Part shown: one piece after another, positions 41,978 through 52,349 of the stretch
How positions within the stretch are numbered: the first letter of the stretch is position 1
How the letters are laid out: each line of letters begins with the position of its first letter
The notes under the pieces: generated by a model
Told to the model about the DNA's origin: nothing
What the model saw: the letters and a program-made list of their open reading frames with translations, nothing else
The model's database searches: none
Origin: Arthrobacter mangrovi
GTDB taxonomy: Bacteria > Actinomycetota > Actinomycetes > Actinomycetales > Micrococcaceae
Direction of reading: 5' to 3'
DNA length: 64,000 bases
NCBI RefSeq assembly: GCF_026011795.1
Contig: NZ_BRVS01000001.1
Coordinates: 423,886 to 487,885 of the forward strand
Program-made: the position numbers and the translations under genes

Positions 41978-44689
41978 CTACTTCTTGGCGGCGGCTTTGC
42001 GCCGCGTGGCCGGCTTTTTGGCCGGTCCTTTCGCCCGCTTTTCCTTCAGCAGTTCGATGGCCTGCTCCCGGGTCAGCTGCTCGATCGTGGTCGACCGAGG
42101 CACCGTAATGTTCGTGACGCCGTCGGTAATATACGGGCCGAAGCGGCCCTCCTTGACCACGATGTTCTTCTCCGAAACCGGATCGACGCCGAACTCGGCC
42201 AGCGGCGGGACCGCGGCCTGGCGCCCGCGCTGCTTGGGCTGCGCGTAGATTTCCAGCGCCTGCTCGAGGGTGATCGTGAAGATCTCCTCCTCGGAGCCGA
42301 TCGAGCGCGAGTCCGTGCCCTTCTTGAGGTACGGCCCGAAGCGTCCGTTCTGCACTGTGATCTCGTTGCCTTCGGCGTCCGTACCCAGCACCCGCGGCAG
42401 GCTGAGCAGCTTCAGCGCGTCCTGGAGCGTGACGGTGTCCACGGTCATCGACTTGAACAGGGAACCGGTCCGGGGCTTGATCTTGGCCGGCTTCTTCGGC
42501 GGCTTCGGCTTGCCGTTCTTGTAGTACTCCACCGGCTGGTTGGCGAGTTCCTCCGCCGTCGGCTCCGGGATCACCTCGGTGACGTACGCGCCGTAGCGGC
42601 CCTCCCGGGCCACGATGGTGCGCCCGGTCTCCGGGTCCTGGCCGAGCTCCCGCTCGCCGGGGCCCTGGGTCTCCATCAGCTCCACGGCCTTCTCCGCGGT
42701 GAGCTCGTCCGGCGCCAGGTCCTCCGGCACGTTCGCCCGCTGCGGCTCCTCCGCGCCTTCCTCGCCCGCGCGCTCCAGGTACGGCCCGAACTTGCCCACG
42801 CGCAGCGTGATGCCGTCGGCGATGTCGATGGAGTTCACGACCCGGGGATCGATCTCGCCCAGGTCGTTGACCACGGTGCTGAGCCCGGTCTCGTGCCGGT
42901 CACCGTAGTAGAAGCCGTTGAGCCAGTCCGTCCGCTTGGCCTCCCCCGCCGCGATCCGGTCCAGGCCCTGCTCCAGTTCGGCGGTGAAGTCGTAGTCCAC
43001 GTAGTCGCGGAAGTGGTCCTCCAGCAGCTTGACCACGGAGAATGCGATCCAGCTCGGCACCAGCGCAGAACCGCGCTTGCGGACGTAGCCGCGGTCCATG
43101 ATCGTCGAGATCGTCGCCGCGTAGGTCGACGGGCGGCCGATGCCGCGGTTTTCCAGTTCGGCCACCAGCGAGGCTTCGGTGTACCGCGGGGGCGGCGAGG
43201 TTTCGTGGCCGACGGCGGTCACTTCCTGCGGCGTCAGCGCGTCACCTTCGGCGAGGTTCGGCAGGCGGCCGCCCTCGGCGTCGTCCTGTTCGTTGCGGCC
43301 GGCGTCCTTGCCCTCTTCGTAGGCGGCCAGGAAGCCGGGGAAGGTGATGACCGTGCCCGAGGCGGTGAACACGGCGTCGCGCCCGTCCGAAGCCGTAGCC
43401 CCGAGCCGGACGGTCGACGTCGATCCGCGCGCGTCCTCCATCTGGGAGGCGACGGTGCGCTTCCAGACCAGTTCATACAGCCGGTACTCGTCGTTGCCCA
43501 GCTGGCTGCGGACCTGCCCCGGGGTGCGGAACGAGTCGCCGGCGGGACGGATGGCCTCGTGGGCTTCCTGCGCGTTCTTGGACTTGCCCTTGTAGACGCG
43601 GCGCGACTGCGGCACGTATTCGGGGCCGTACAGTTCGGAGGCCTGCCGGCGGGCGGCGTTGACGGCCTGGTCGCTCAGCGCCGGCGAGTCCGTACGCATA
43701 TAGGTGATGTAGCCGTTTTCGTACAGCCGCTGGGCCAGCGACATCGTGGTCCGGGCGGAGAATCCGAGCTTGCGCGCGGCTTCCTGCTGCAGCGTGGACG
43801 TGGTGAACGGCGCCGCGGGGCGGCGGGTGTAGGGCTTGTTCTCGACCGAGCGGACCGCGAACTCGGCGCCCTGCAGTGCCTCGGCCAGCGCGGTGGCGGC
43901 GGCCTCGTCCAGGTGCACGGCCCCGCGGGTCTTGAGCGCGCCGCGGTCGTCGAAGTCGCGGCCGGTGGCCACGCGGTCGCCGTCGACCTGCGCCAGCTTC
44001 GCCTTGAAGCTGCCGCCCTTGGCCGCCTCCAGCGGCTCGACGGTGGCCAGCAGGTCCCAGTAGGAGGCCGAGCGGAACGCCATCCGCTCACGCTCGCGCT
44101 CCACCACCAGCCTGGTGGCGACCGACTGGACGCGGCCGGCCGACAGCCCGGCCTTGATCTTGCGCCAGAGCACCGGGGACAGCTCGTAGCCGAACAGCCG
44201 GTCCACGATGCGCCGGGTTTCCTGCGCATCCACCAGGTCCGTGTCGATGTCCCGCAGCTCGTTCAGCGCCCGCTGCAGCGACTCGGGCGTGATTTCGGAG
44301 AACGTCATGCGGTGCACGGGAATCTTCGGCTTCAGCACTTCGAGCAGATGCCACGCGATGGCCTCGCCCTCGCGGTCACCGTCAGTGGCCAGATAGAGTT
44401 CGTCGGCGTCCTTGAGCAGCGACTTCAGCTCCGAGACCGTCTTCTTCTTGCCGGGCGAGACCACGTAGTAGGGCTCGAACCCGTGCTCGATGTCGACGGC
44501 GAACTTGCCCACCGAGGTCTTCTTCAGCTCGGCCGGCAGGTCCGATGGCTGCGGCAGGTCACGGATGTGGCCCACCGATGCTGTGACCTCGAAGCCCTCG
44601 CCGAGGTACCCGGCAATGGTCTTGCTCTTGGCAGGAGACTCGACGATGACGAGTTTCTTGCCGGTCTTTTCGCGGGCCTTCGCTGGCAC
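41978..44689 (-). CDS. topA: DNA topoisomerase I
   Basis: A 903-residue type IA topoisomerase, which relaxes negative supercoils. The N-terminal Toprim domain has VIVESPAKSK and ATDGDREGEA; the catalytic Tyr is in GYITYMRTDSPALS near residue 330. The C-terminus has four zinc-less Topo_C repeats each with a G-(K/R)-(F/Y)-G-P/A-Y core, ending in a Lys/Ala/Arg tail as in other actinobacteria. GTG start with AGGAG six bases upstream. Confidence 0.96.
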   Translation of the reverse strand: MPAKAREKTGKKLVIVESPAKSKTIAGYLGEGFEVTASVGHIRDLPQPSDLPAELKKTSVGKFAVDIEHGFEPYYVVSPGKKKTVSELKSLLKDADELYLATDGDREGEAIAWHLLEVLKPKIPVHRMTFSEITPESLQRALNELRDIDTDLVDAQETRRIVDRLFGYELSPVLWRKIKAGLSAGRVQSVATRLVVERERERMAFRSASYWDLLATVEPLEAAKGGSFKAKLAQVDGDRVATGRDFDDRGALKTRGAVHLDEAAATALAEALQGAEFAVRSVENKPYTRRPAAPFTTSTLQQEAARKLGFSARTTMSLAQRLYENGYITYMRTDSPALSDQAVNAARRQASELYGPEYVPQSRRVYKGKSKNAQEAHEAIRPAGDSFRTPGQVRSQLGNDEYRLYELVWKRTVASQMEDARGSTSTVRLGATASDGRDAVFTASGTVITFPGFLAAYEEGKDAGRNEQDDAEGGRLPNLAEGDALTPQEVTAVGHETSPPPRYTEASLVAELENRGIGRPSTYAATISTIMDRGYVRKRGSALVPSWIAFSVVKLLEDHFRDYVDYDFTAELEQGLDRIAAGEAKRTDWLNGFYYGDRHETGLSTVVNDLGEIDPRVVNSIDIADGITLRVGKFGPYLERAGEEGAEEPQRANVPEDLAPDELTAEKAVELMETQGPGERELGQDPETGRTIVAREGRYGAYVTEVIPEPTAEELANQPVEYYKNGKPKPPKKPAKIKPRTGSLFKSMTVDTVTLQDALKLLSLPRVLGTDAEGNEITVQNGRFGPYLKKGTDSRSIGSEEEIFTITLEQALEIYAQPKQRGRQAAVPPLAEFGVDPVSEKNIVVKEGRFGPYITDGVTNITVPRSTTIEQLTREQAIELLKEKRAKGPAKKPATRRKAAAKK

Positions 44690-44832
44690 GTTGCTCCTAC
44701 TGACGAATTGCTGTGGTTCTGCGGATGCGCCGCCGCCGACGCTGAGGTTCGACGGTGCTTACCTGCACTAGGGTAGCCGCAACATTAGCGCAAAACGGAA
44801 GCGGGACCGCCTCCGGAAGACTTCCGGACGGC

Positions 44833-45471
44833 TCAGGCGTCGTCGATATCGCCCGGCAGGAACGAGAAGACGTAGTAGAGCTTTTCGGCACCCTCGCCCC
44901 TATTGTCCGGGTTGGTGGTCGGGCTGTATTCAAGCAGGATTTCGCCGATCCGGCGGCCCAGGTCCGCGCGCTGTTCCGGCGTCAGGTAGAACCGGCCGGT
45001 GCTCAGCGCCGCCAGGTGCCCCTCCTGCCGCCAGGTATCCGGGTTAGGGGTTTCCTTGTCCCGCTTCACATATTTACTGAGGCGTTCGCGCAGGTCGTTG
45101 AGTTCGACGTCGACGACGCCCAGCGTCGCGGCGCGGCTGTCCGCCACCGACGTCACGTCCAGCCGGCCGGCGGCCGCCTGCCAGTGCCGCTCGCGGCCGT
45201 CGCCCTGGTTGGCGCTGCGCTTGACGAAACCCCACTTCTCCAGCGCCCGCAGGTGGTAGCTCATGGCGCTCGGGGTCAGGCCGTGCCGCTGGGCCAGCTC
45301 GGTCGCGGTGGCTGGCTGCTGGGTATCGAACAGCTCCTCGATGACTTTCAGGCGCACCGCATGAGCCAACGCCCTGATGGCCCTGGCATCGGAAATGTTG
45401 ACCCGGTCCGCCGGGCCGTTCGAAGCCTCGCCCGCGACAGGATCGAGGGAGGGCGATGCACCTTTTGTCAT
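44833..45471 (-). CDS. ArsR-type winged-helix regulator
   Basis: A 212-residue helix-turn-helix protein. The N-terminal winged helix spans about residues 28-95 (ATELAQRHGLTPSAMSYHLRALEKWGFVKR). The C-terminal half is helical and charged, with no metal-binding Cys, so it is not a typical metal sensor. Ligand unknown. Stop lies 143 bases from topA; a co-transcription link is unclear. Confidence 0.78.
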   Translation of the reverse strand: MTKGASPSLDPVAGEASNGPADRVNISDARAIRALAHAVRLKVIEELFDTQQPATATELAQRHGLTPSAMSYHLRALEKWGFVKRSANQGDGRERHWQAAAGRLDVTSVADSRAATLGVVDVELNDLRERLSKYVKRDKETPNPDTWRQEGHLAALSTGRFYLTPEQRADLGRRIGEILLEYSPTTNPDNRGEGAEKLYYVFSFLPGDIDDA

Positions 45472-45482
45472 GAACAGTAAGT

Positions 45483-47117
45483 CTATCCCGCCGCCGGAAG
45501 CAGGAAACCGTCCAGCACCAGGTTCCTGGCTTCCTCCAGCAGCCGCGCCGCGAATTCCTCCCCGGGCTGCTCCAGCAGGGCCGCCAGCGCGGTCACCAGC
45601 TGGCCGACGGTCAGCTCGCCGTCGCTGGCGGAAACGAGGCCGGCCAGTTCCGAACTCATCAGGTTGGTCCGCCGCAGGCCCCCGCCCTGGCGCAGCAGGA
45701 TGACGCCCGGGTGCTCGGCCCCAGGGCGCTGGTGCCGTTCCTCGGTGACGTCCTCCGCCACGGCCAGCCGCTGATCCGCGAAGTCCCCGCGGTGCGCGTC
45801 CAGCCAATCGTGCCGCTCCACGGCCGCCGCCAGGTGCGGCCCGATCGGCTGCTCCAGCGGGTACGTCAGCTCCTCGAACCGCCGCAGCATCCCGCGGCCG
45901 GCGTCGTTTGCCTTAACCTCCCCGCCGCCGTCGTGCGCCGGAGCCGCGCCGGAACGGCGCAGCCACACCATGCCGAACCCGACCGCCTCGACGTTCCGCG
46001 TCCCGAAGTCCTCAAGGTAGGCCCGGTAGACCCTCTCGTACAGCTGCGGATCCCGGTTCTCCGACGCGTCCCGCAGCCAGGTCTCGGCATAGGCGGCGGG
46101 GCTGAGCTGCTCGCGCTGGATGACCCAGGCCTCGGTGTCCGGGTCCAGCCAGGACTCCAGGCGGCTGTGCCAGGACGGGGCGTCCGCCTGGATCTCCCAG
46201 TTTCCGAGCATCTGCGCGACGCCGCCCGGCACCAGCACGGATGGCAACCGCCGCACCAGCGTGGCCACGATATCGTCCCCGGGGAGCCCGCCGTCGCGGT
46301 AGGTGAACAGCTCATCGGCGGCCGTCTCCGAAGTCCGGGGCGTGATGACGAAGGGCGGGTTGGACACCACTAGGTCGAACCGCTCCCCCGCTACGGGATC
46401 CAGGAGGCTGCCCAGCCGCAGGCTGACGCGGTCGGCCAGGTCGTCGGGGTCCAGGTCCAGGGCCGGCGCATTCAGCAGCAGGTTGAAGCGGGTGAACGCC
46501 AGCGCGCGCTCGGAGATGTCGGTGGCGGTTACGTGCCGGGCATGGCTGAGCAGGTGGAAGAGCTGGATGCCGCAGCCGGTGCCCAGGTCCAGCGCGCGGT
46601 CCACGACGCGGCGGATGGTCAGCTGCGCCAGCGTCAGCGACGCCTGGCCGATCCCGAGCACGTGGTCGTGGCGCAGCACTCCGGGCCGCTGGTGCGCGCC
46701 CAGGTCGCTGGCCACCCAGAGATTCGTGGCATCGAACGCATACGGCCGCAGGTCCACGTCGGCACGGAACCACCCGCCGTCGTTCGTGGCCAGTCCCAGC
46801 GCGGCGAGCCCGTCCAGTCCCAGGCCCGGCAGGGCGGCAGCCAGGTGCGCCTCCTCGACGTCCTCGCCCAGCAGCCATAAACGTACGACGGCGGCCAGCG
46901 GCTCCGGCGCATCGGCTTCCGATGGCCGTTCGGTCGCCAGCTTGGCAGGGACCAGCTGGTCGCGGCCGAGCGCCTCGTAGGCCGCAGGCCCCAGCAGCCG
47001 CTCCACGCCGTCGACGGTGTAGTCGAGGGCCCTTAGATCCTCGGCGAGGGCTGCGATCAGCCGCTGATCCGTGCTCTGCGGGGCCTGCGGAACGTTGCCG
47101 GTTCTGAACTCAGTCAC
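45483..47117 (-). CDS. Class I SAM-dependent methyltransferase, N5-glutamine-type signature
   Basis: A 544-residue protein with an N-terminal helical region (residues 1-170), a Rossmann methyltransferase core (LDLGTGCGIQLFHLLSHARHV) and the NPPF motif (VVSNPPFVI) used by HemK/PrmC-type enzymes on glutamine or adenine amino groups. The C-terminal ~150 residues are of unknown fold. GTG start at 47117 has a poor ribosome site, so the start is uncertain. Target unknown. Confidence 0.7.
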   Translation of the reverse strand: MTEFRTGNVPQAPQSTDQRLIAALAEDLRALDYTVDGVERLLGPAAYEALGRDQLVPAKLATERPSEADAPEPLAAVVRLWLLGEDVEEAHLAAALPGLGLDGLAALGLATNDGGWFRADVDLRPYAFDATNLWVASDLGAHQRPGVLRHDHVLGIGQASLTLAQLTIRRVVDRALDLGTGCGIQLFHLLSHARHVTATDISERALAFTRFNLLLNAPALDLDPDDLADRVSLRLGSLLDPVAGERFDLVVSNPPFVITPRTSETAADELFTYRDGGLPGDDIVATLVRRLPSVLVPGGVAQMLGNWEIQADAPSWHSRLESWLDPDTEAWVIQREQLSPAAYAETWLRDASENRDPQLYERVYRAYLEDFGTRNVEAVGFGMVWLRRSGAAPAHDGGGEVKANDAGRGMLRRFEELTYPLEQPIGPHLAAAVERHDWLDAHRGDFADQRLAVAEDVTEERHQRPGAEHPGVILLRQGGGLRRTNLMSSELAGLVSASDGELTVGQLVTALAALLEQPGEEFAARLLEEARNLVLDGFLLPAAG

Positions 47118-47269
47118 AGAGGAAAGTCTAGGCGGGGCCCGCGGGTCGGCGGTCCGGGACGTGCGGCCGCGGCAGATCGGCGCTGGGACAGGACGGGCCT
47201 GCAACGACAGGCTGAAGTCCACGTCGCACTATCCGACACTCGCGGCGAGCCCGACCCAGTCCATAGGAG

Positions 47270-48163
47270 TTATGCGGCGCAGCCATCCGGGCAACGCAGG
47301 GTCTCGGGGTTCGCGGCGCAGTCGGCGCAGTACAGCGTGAGGTTCCGGCAGCTCTGGTTGGAGCAGTTCTCGAACTTGCTCGTGGGGGCTTGGCAGCGCA
47401 CGCACTCGCCGATCGTCTTGGCTTCCGGCGAGAACTCCAGATGCATCCTCTTGTCGAAGACGTAGAGCGAGCCCTCCCACAAACCTTTGTCCCCGTACTC
47501 TTCGCCGTACCGGACGATCCCGCCGTCGAGCTGGTAGACCTCCTGGAAGCCGCGGTTGACCATCAGCGAGGAAAGCACCTCGCAGCGGATGCCACCGGTG
47601 CAGTAGGTGACCACGGGCTTGTCTTTCAGCCCGTCGTACTTGCCGGAGTCGAGTTCGCGGATGAAGTCATGGGTGGTGGCGACGTCGGGCACGACCGCGT
47701 TGCGGAATTTGCCGATCCGGGATTCGAAGGCGTTCCGGCCGTCGAAGAAAACGACCTCTTCCCCTGCCTGTCCCTTCGACTCAACGAGCTCGTGCAGTTC
47801 CTCCGGGCGAAGATGGGTGCCGCCGCCGACCACGCCGTTCTCGTCCACCTTCAGCTCGCCCGGGGCACCGAAGGACACGATTTCATCGCGGACCTTGACG
47901 CTGAGCCGCGGGAAGTCCTCGGCGCCGCCGTCCGACCACTTCACGTCCATGCCGCGGAAGGCCTGGTACTCGCGGGTGGTCTTGACGTACTGCTTGACCG
48001 CGTTGATTTCACCGCCGACGGTTCCGTTGATGCCGTCTTTGGAAATCAGGATCCGCCCGGTGAGCCCGAGCTTTTCGCACAGCGCCCGCTGCCAGAGACG
48101 CACGGCCTCGGGGTCAGGAAGCGGGACGAAGGCGTAGTAAAGCACAATTCGGTTAAGAGCCAC
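47270..48163 (-). CDS. trhO: tRNA uridine(34) hydroxylase, rhodanese domain
   Basis: A 297-residue UPF0176/TrhO protein: N-terminal acylphosphatase-like domain, central rhodanese domain with active-site CTGGIRCE and a C-terminal Cys-rich zinc-ribbon region (CVRCQAPT...CSNQSCRNL...CADCAAN...CPDGC). It makes 5-hydroxyuridine at the wobble position of some tRNAs. GTG at 48163 is followed by ALNRIVLYY; an upstream AAAGG is very close. Confidence 0.88.
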   Translation of the reverse strand: MALNRIVLYYAFVPLPDPEAVRLWQRALCEKLGLTGRILISKDGINGTVGGEINAVKQYVKTTREYQAFRGMDVKWSDGGAEDFPRLSVKVRDEIVSFGAPGELKVDENGVVGGGTHLRPEELHELVESKGQAGEEVVFFDGRNAFESRIGKFRNAVVPDVATTHDFIRELDSGKYDGLKDKPVVTYCTGGIRCEVLSSLMVNRGFQEVYQLDGGIVRYGEEYGDKGLWEGSLYVFDKRMHLEFSPEAKTIGECVRCQAPTSKFENCSNQSCRNLTLYCADCAANPETLRCPDGCAA

Positions 48164-48260
48164 GCCTTTAAGGTTACGACGCGGCACCAAACCACAGATT
48201 GTGAACGCACCTGATCACCGGTGCATATCCAGAGTGCCCGAGGTTAGGTACTGTCATCCT

Positions 48261-48935
48261 ATGGGCCTCGATTTCACTGCAGACGCACCCGATAACTTGC
48301 TCCCGGCCTGGGTCGCCGGCTGGTCGGCCTGCCGCGGCTACACGGCAGCCGAGGAGGCGGGCCATCCGGCCATCGTCCTCTCGGACAAGACGGGTGACTG
48401 GGAGTTTTTCGCCTACGAGCCGGGCGACGAGGAATTCGCCGAATTGGCCAGGAACACCATCGCGTCGCCCAAGCGCATCTTCACCGTCCTGACGCGCGAA
48501 CCCGAGCGGTTCAAGGCTCTGGCCCCGCAGCACGGCCTTCGGGTGCACCACTACGACCAGTCCATGATGGTCACGAACATGTCCGACCAGGACGCCGAGG
48601 ATCCCTGGTACCGCGATCCGGAGTTCAAGACGGAGATCGACCGGGACGGCAACGTGCACCGTGCCCGCGTCATGTTCGGCGAGGAGGAAGCGGCCCACGG
48701 CGTCATGGCCGTCGTGGACGGCGTGGCCGTCTTCGACCACATTGAAACGAACGAGAAGTTCCGGCGCCGCGGCCTCGCGACCCACATCATGCGCGCCCTG
48801 GCGGCGTCGGCCTTCGAGCACATTGTCGACACAGGCCTGCTCATCGCATCGCACGACGGCCGCATGCTGTACCAGCACCTGGGCTGGGATACCGTCTGCG
48901 ACGTCATGATCCTCAAGCCCACGGACGCTGCCTGA
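48261..48935 (+). CDS. GNAT-family N-acetyltransferase
   Basis: A 225-residue protein with a C-terminal GNAT domain: the acetyl-CoA P-loop NEKFRRRGLATHIM near residue 175 and a preceding HIETN strand. The N-terminal half is of unknown fold. ATG at 48261; an extension to 48201 is possible. It diverges from trhO. Substrate unknown. Confidence 0.78.
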   Translation: MGLDFTADAPDNLLPAWVAGWSACRGYTAAEEAGHPAIVLSDKTGDWEFFAYEPGDEEFAELARNTIASPKRIFTVLTREPERFKALAPQHGLRVHHYDQSMMVTNMSDQDAEDPWYRDPEFKTEIDRDGNVHRARVMFGEEEAAHGVMAVVDGVAVFDHIETNEKFRRRGLATHIMRALAASAFEHIVDTGLLIASHDGRMLYQHLGWDTVCDVMILKPTDAA

Positions 48936-49070
48936 ACCGCCGGCTGGCCGGCCCGGATAATCCAGGTCGCCCCGGCCGCCAATCTCCGCATCGCCCGTCA
49001 GTACCGTAACGGGCTCGTCCCCCGCTGGAAGCGCGATCCTGCGGTTGCCGCATGAGGATGAAACAATGCT

Positions 49071-51416
49071 GTGGTGGCCCTGCATGATTCGCTGATTCCG
49101 TTGCTCGGTTCCGGCGCCGATCCGGAACAGCTGATGCACGTGCGTGAGGTGCCGGCACGCGAAGCGGTCCACGATCCTTGGCCGGACTGGGTGCACCCGG
49201 ACGTTGTTGAGGCCTACGCATCCCTGGGTGTCGCGCAGCCGTGGCGGCACCAGCTCCAGGCGGCCACGCAGGTCCATGCCGGGCGGCACACGATCATCGC
49301 CACCGGCACTGCGTCGGGAAAGTCGCTCGCCTACCAGCTGCCCGCGCTGGATGCCATCCACCGCACGGCCCTCGAGGACCAGGCCCGGCTGGAACCCACC
49401 GGCGCCACTGTCCTCTACCTGGCACCGACCAAGGCACTCGCGGCCGACCAACTCGCGGCGGTGAAATCCCTCAAGCTGCCGACCGTCCGCGCCGAGACGT
49501 ACGACGGCGACACCGACCCGGGTGCGCGGCGCTGGATCCGGGACCATGCCAATTTCGTGCTCGCGAATCCGGACATGCTGCACTTCGGCATCCTGCCCAA
49601 CCACACCTGGTGGGCGCGGTTCTTCCGCCGCCTGAAGTTCGTCGTCGTCGACGAAGCCCACAGCTACCGCGGGGTCTTCGGCTCCCACGTGGCGAACCTG
49701 ATGCGTCGGTTGCGCCGGGTCTGCGCGAGCTACGGAGCCGACCCGGTGTTCATCGGCGCCTCCGCCACGGCCGGTGAGCCCGCGGCTTCCTTCAGCCGGC
49801 TTATCGGCGCACCGGCCGGCAGCGTCACGGACGACTGTTCCCCGCACGGCAGCACCACGGTCGCCTTCTGGGAACCGCAGCTGACGGACCTCAAGGGGGA
49901 AAACGGCGCCCGCGAGCGCCGAACCGTGGTCGCGGAGACGGCCGACCTGCTGGCCAACCTTGTGTCGGCGCGGGTCCGCACGATTGCCTTCATCAAGTCG
50001 CGGCGTGGCGCGGAAACCATCTCCAGCATCACCAAACGGATGCTCGAGGAGGTGCACCCCTCCCTGCCCGGGCGGATCGCCGCCTACCGCTCCGGATACA
50101 TGCCCGAGGAGCGGCGGGAGCTGGAAGCCAAACTGCGCTCCGGCCAGCTCCTCGGTGTCTCCAGCACGTCCGCGCTGGAACTGGGAATCGACATCTCCGG
50201 ACTGGACGCGGTGCTCGTCGCCGGCTGGCCGGGGACCCGCGCATCGCTGTTCCAGCAGATCGGACGCGCGGGGCGGGCCGGCCAGGACGCACTTGCCGCC
50301 TTCGTCGCCAGCGACGACCCGCTCGACACCTACCTGGTCCACCATCCGGAGGCAGTCTTCGACGTCTCCGTCGAGGCCACGGTCTTCGATCCCTCCAACC
50401 CCTATGTCCTGGGCCCGCACCTGTGCGCCGCCGCCCAGGAGCTTCCGCTGACCGTAGACGACCTCGAACTCTTCGGCCCGTCCGCCGCCGGGCTGGTCGA
50501 CGAACTGACAGCGGACGGCTTCCTGCGCCGGCGTCCGGCGGGCTGGTTCTGGACGCATGCCGAAAGTGCCGCGGCCATGGTCAATCTCCGGGCCGACGGG
50601 GGCGGCCCGATCAGCATCGTCGAGAGCGAATCCGGCACGCTGCTCGGGACCATGGACTCGCCCCAGTCCCACTACCAGGCCCATACCGGAGCCATCTATG
50701 TTCATCAGGGGACGACCTACCTGGTCGAGGAACTGAACGAACAGGACCACTGCGCCATGGTCACGCGGTCCAACCCGGACTACTACACACAGGCACGGGA
50801 CGTCACGCAGATCGAGGTGCTGGGAGAACTGCGCGGCGAGGACTGGGGCTCCGTCCGTGCCTGCTTCGGCGACGTCAAAGTCACCACGAAGGTCATCTCC
50901 TTCCAGCGCAAGGCCTTCATTTCGAATGAGATCCTCGGCGAAGAACCCTTGGAGCTGCCGTCGCGCGAGCTGTTCACGAAGGCCGTCTGGTTCACCATCG
51001 ATGAGCCGGATCTGGCCGCCGCCGGCCTGACCGCCGCGCGGATACCGGGGGCCCTCCATGCCGCCGAACACGCCGGCATCGGCCTGCTGCCGCTCGTCGC
51101 ATCGAGCGACCGCTGGGACATCGGCGGGGTTTCGACCGCGCTGCATGCCGATACCGGCAAGCCGACCATCTTCGTCTACGACGGGCACCCGGGCGGGGCG
51201 GGCTTCGCCGAGCGAGGCTATGACGCCGCACGCACCTGGCTCTCGGCCACCCGCGACGCCATCGAAGCCTGTGAGTGCGACTCGGGCTGCCCCTCGTGCG
51301 TCCAGTCGCCCAAGTGCGGCAACAAGAACAATCCGCTGGACAAGGCCGGAGCCGTCATCCTCCTCGACGCCCTCCTGCACGCCGCCAGGACGCCCCTCGA
51401 ACAGCCCGTCTCCTAG
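49071..51416 (+). CDS. DEAH-box helicase of the helicase/secretion neighbourhood (DUF1998)
   Basis: A 781-residue superfamily-2 helicase: motif I ATGTASGKSLAYQ, DEAH box VVVDEAH, motif III GASAT and motif VI QQIGRAGRAG. The C-terminus has the DUF1998 Cys cluster (CECDSGCPSCVQSPKCGN). This matches the family always found beside the actinobacterial Tad-like operon and related to MrfA-type DNA helicases. GTG start is ambiguous by one codon (49071 or 49074). It is convergent with the Tad operon, 79 bases away. Confidence 0.9.
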   Translation: MVALHDSLIPLLGSGADPEQLMHVREVPAREAVHDPWPDWVHPDVVEAYASLGVAQPWRHQLQAATQVHAGRHTIIATGTASGKSLAYQLPALDAIHRTALEDQARLEPTGATVLYLAPTKALAADQLAAVKSLKLPTVRAETYDGDTDPGARRWIRDHANFVLANPDMLHFGILPNHTWWARFFRRLKFVVVDEAHSYRGVFGSHVANLMRRLRRVCASYGADPVFIGASATAGEPAASFSRLIGAPAGSVTDDCSPHGSTTVAFWEPQLTDLKGENGARERRTVVAETADLLANLVSARVRTIAFIKSRRGAETISSITKRMLEEVHPSLPGRIAAYRSGYMPEERRELEAKLRSGQLLGVSSTSALELGIDISGLDAVLVAGWPGTRASLFQQIGRAGRAGQDALAAFVASDDPLDTYLVHHPEAVFDVSVEATVFDPSNPYVLGPHLCAAAQELPLTVDDLELFGPSAAGLVDELTADGFLRRRPAGWFWTHAESAAAMVNLRADGGGPISIVESESGTLLGTMDSPQSHYQAHTGAIYVHQGTTYLVEELNEQDHCAMVTRSNPDYYTQARDVTQIEVLGELRGEDWGSVRACFGDVKVTTKVISFQRKAFISNEILGEEPLELPSRELFTKAVWFTIDEPDLAAAGLTAARIPGALHAAEHAGIGLLPLVASSDRWDIGGVSTALHADTGKPTIFVYDGHPGGAGFAERGYDAARTWLSATRDAIEACECDSGCPSCVQSPKCGNKNNPLDKAGAVILLDALLHAARTPLEQPVS

Positions 51417-51495
51417 GCGCTCACGGCCCGTGCCGGAACCCTGAGCGGCGCCGACCCGGACAACCTGCATTGGCACGAATGGCCCGCGGGAGCGC

Positions 51496-51909
51496 TCACG
51501 GCCCGCGCCCCGGCGGCGGGCCGGCCCTGCTGACGCCTTTGGCTTCCCGCCAGGGTACATCGAGCCAGCCGAGCAGCCGCAGCGGAACGGCAACGTCGAC
51601 GTCCACAATGTGCCCGGACGGCCCGATCCTGCGGCATTCCTCCAGCGCGGCCCCGTGTTTGCGGGCGACTTCCGCCGCCCGCAAACACGGTTCGCCGCTG
51701 ATCAGCCCGCGTGCGGCATCGGCAGCCGCCAGCGCGGCCAGGTCGGCCGTCTTCGCTGCCCGGGACGATGCCGCTCCCGCCTGCACCGCCATCGCCACGG
51801 CTGCCAGCAGCAGGCACAGCAGGATGGCGATCCCGGCAGCCAGGACCGTGCCTGCGCCGAGATCCTTCCGGTTCCCGGGAGGCCGGCAGCTGGTCAGCCC
51901 GCGGTTCAT
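51496..51909 (-). CDS. TadE-like protein (Rv3654c-type)
   Basis: A 137-residue protein with one membrane helix near the N-terminus (AGTVLAAGIAILLCLLLAAVAMAV), resembling the helicase/secretion neighbourhood TadE-like family of actinobacteria. ATG at 51909 overlaps the TadE gene by four bases. Likely a minor pilin or pilus-assembly component. Confidence 0.75.
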   Translation of the reverse strand: MNRGLTSCRPPGNRKDLGAGTVLAAGIAILLCLLLAAVAMAVQAGAASSRAAKTADLAALAAADAARGLISGEPCLRAAEVARKHGAALEECRRIGPSGHIVDVDVAVPLRLLGWLDVPWREAKGVSRAGPPPGRGP

Positions 51910-52349
51910 GGGACTGTCCCGCTGCCGGCGTGCGGTTCCGCCGGAGCCGAGGCCTCGGCGCTCAGCCTCCACCCTCCGGCGCCGGCCCAGGGGCCGGGCA
52001 CGGCCGCGCTGACCTCGACAGTGACCCACCCGCCCGCGTTCCCGGATGCCAGCGCCGCCCGCGGCCCGGCAATACGCCGTACGGCCGAGGCGGCGTCAGC
52101 TCCGGACTCGCCCCGGGCCAGCTGGCGCGCCGCGGTTTGTGCAGCCTTCTCGAGCTGGAGCTGGGTTGATCCGGCCGTCGCTCCCGCCAGCAGCATGGCC
52201 AGCACCGCCACCACTGCCGGAAGCACGATCGCCGTTTCGGCAGTCACCGAACCTCGTTCACTGGAGACCTCCAGCGGCAGCGGCTGCTGCGCCGCCAGGC
52301 GGAATGCCCTGCGCGGGTGCAGGGCTGAAAGCCGGACCATGGTGCTCAC
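51906..52349 (-). CDS. TadE-family minor pilin
   Basis: A 147-residue TadE-type protein: short N-terminal leader, then ERGSVTAETAIVLPAVVAVLAML, where the Glu follows a pilin-like sequence at the start of the hydrophobic helix. GTG at 52349 overlaps the preceding gene stop by four bases. Surface or periplasmic part of a Tad-like fibre. Confidence 0.77.
   Translation of the reverse strand: MSTMVRLSALHPRRAFRLAAQQPLPLEVSSERGSVTAETAIVLPAVVAVLAMLLAGATAGSTQLQLEKAAQTAARQLARGESGADAASAVRRIAGPRAALASGNAGGWVTVEVSAAVPGPWAGAGGWRLSAEASAPAEPHAGSGTVP

Noticed and set aside
48174..51608. An 1144-residue antisense open frame covering the GNAT and helicase genes.
   Set aside because: It is the shadow of two well-supported genes and lacks any domain; such long shadows are common at this GC content.
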